Source: Candidatus Melainabacteria bacterium
GTDB lineage: Bacteria > Actinomycetota > Actinomycetes > Mycobacteriales > Pseudonocardiaceae
Assembly: GCA_903970565.1 (NCBI GenBank)
Contig: CAJCJE010000950.1
Location: 1-6,858 of the forward strand
Direction: 5' to 3'
DNA length: 6,858 nucleotides
Shown here in pieces: positions 6,275-6,858 of the stretch (the first letter of the stretch is position 1; each line of letters opens with the position of its first letter). The translations under genes were made by a program, and so were the position numbers. The notes below the pieces were generated by a model. The model saw nothing but the letters and a program-made list of their open reading frames with translations. It was not told the origin of the DNA and did not search any database.

Positions 6275-6858
6275 TCAGATGAACAGGGTGCTGACCGACT
6301 CGCCGTTGTGGATGCGCCGGACCGCCTCGGCGAGCATCGACGCGACCGACAGCACGGTCAGCTTGGGTGAGCGCTCCGCCGCCGGGATCGGCACCGTGTT
6401 CGTGCAGACGATCTCCAGCACGTCCGGCCGGCCGCCGATCCGGTCGATCGCGCCGTCGGCGAACAGGCCGTGCGTGCAGGCCACCCGGACCGAGTTGACC
6501 CCGCGTTCGCCGAGTCGGTCGAGCAGTTCGAGCACGGTGCTGCCGCGGGCGATCTCGTCGTCCAGGACGATCACGTCCCTGCCGGCGACCTCGCCGATGA
6601 CCGAGGTGATGCTGACCTTGTGGTCGTTGATCCGCTGTTTGGCACCGACCGCGACCGGCACGCCCAGCAGCCGGGCGAAGTCGGCGGCGTCCTTGGCGTT
6701 GCCGAGATCCGGGGAGACCACCACGGCGTTGCTCAGGTCGTAGTGGCGGAAGTGCGCGGCGAGTTGGCGCAGCGCGTGCAGGTGGTCGACGGGAATGTTG
6801 AAGAAACCGTGCACCTGCGGGGAATGCAGGGTCATCGTCAGTACCCAGCCGGCACCCG
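6275..6858 (-). CDS. Ribose-phosphate pyrophosphokinase (PRPP synthetase) homologue, C-terminal part
   Basis: The last 193 residues of a cytoplasmic enzyme of the PRPP synthetase family, which makes PRPP from ribose 5-phosphate and ATP for nucleotide, His and Trp synthesis. The frame stays open to the right edge, reading GAGWVLTMTLHSPQVHGFFN before IPVDHL. The ATG at 6835 is therefore internal and the real start lies outside. It aligns to the end with bacterial Prs: the TMxLHxPQxxGFF block, VVVSPDLGNAKDAADFA, the flexible-loop Lys and Arg in GAKQRINDH, the PRPP loop, ACTHGLF, and the closing ESVSTLF. Two hallmark sites differ: the metal-site MDLH is MTLH, and the PRPP loop usually written DDIIDTAGT is DDEIARGST. 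This suggests a diverged paralogue; whether it still makes PRPP is open. It is upstream of and on the same strand as the HTH-MurA gene (111-bp gap). Confidence 0.9.
   Translation of the reverse strand, partial: GAGWVLTMTLHSPQVHGFFNIPVDHLHALRQLAAHFRHYDLSNAVVVSPDLGNAKDAADFARLLGVPVAVGAKQRINDHKVSITSVIGEVAGRDVIVLDDEIARGSTVLELLDRLGERGVNSVRVACTHGLFADGAIDRIGGRPDVLEIVCTNTVPIPAAERSPKLTVLSVASMLAEAVRRIHNGESVSTLFI

Noticed and set aside
6279..6743. Open frame of 154 codons on the plus strand
   Set aside because: It is antisense to the PRPP synthetase homologue, which aligns along its whole visible length.

Overview
The window is high-GC DNA (roughly two thirds G+C, strong third-position GC bias) carrying actinobacterial-style proteins. 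A mycelial or nocardioform actinomycete is likely, but the genus cannot be read from the sequence. It holds five protein-coding genes, two of them cut by the window edges, one decayed gene, and a divergent promoter region.

Left part (1-2676 plus 2669-4024): a family-5 (peptide-type) ABC-transporter substrate-binding protein reads leftward out of the window. A short divergent intergenic region (1744-1848) separates it from a rightward two-gene operon: an M55 D-aminopeptidase (DppA type) and an overlapping M20 zinc peptidase/deacylase. In Bacillus subtilis dppA is clustered with a dipeptide ABC transporter. The same grouping here suggests capture and breakdown of peptides containing D-residues, possibly cell-wall peptides. 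The permease and ATPase genes would lie left of the window and are not seen.

Middle (4025-4615): no intact gene. It holds a leftward DUF1772-like membrane-protein gene that can be rebuilt only by crossing at least three reading-frame breaks, plus a 12-bp inverted repeat just past the M20 stop codon.

Right part (4616-6858): two leftward genes. The first, cut by the right edge, is the C-terminal part of a ribose-phosphate pyrophosphokinase (PRPP synthetase) homologue with a non-standard PRPP loop. The second is a 515-residue enolpyruvyl transferase of the MurA family with an XRE-type helix-turn-helix at its N terminus. The MurA-like enzyme keeps the catalytic Lys-Asn, Cys, Asp and Arg residues, but it differs at several positions that usually hold UDP-GlcNAc. 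It may therefore be a specialised or regulatory paralogue rather than the housekeeping MurA.

No tRNA, rRNA, CRISPR array, insertion sequence or phage gene was seen. The most unusual items are the HTH-MurA fusion next to a diverged PRPP synthetase, the C-terminally anchored binding protein with no lipobox, and the decayed DUF1772 gene.
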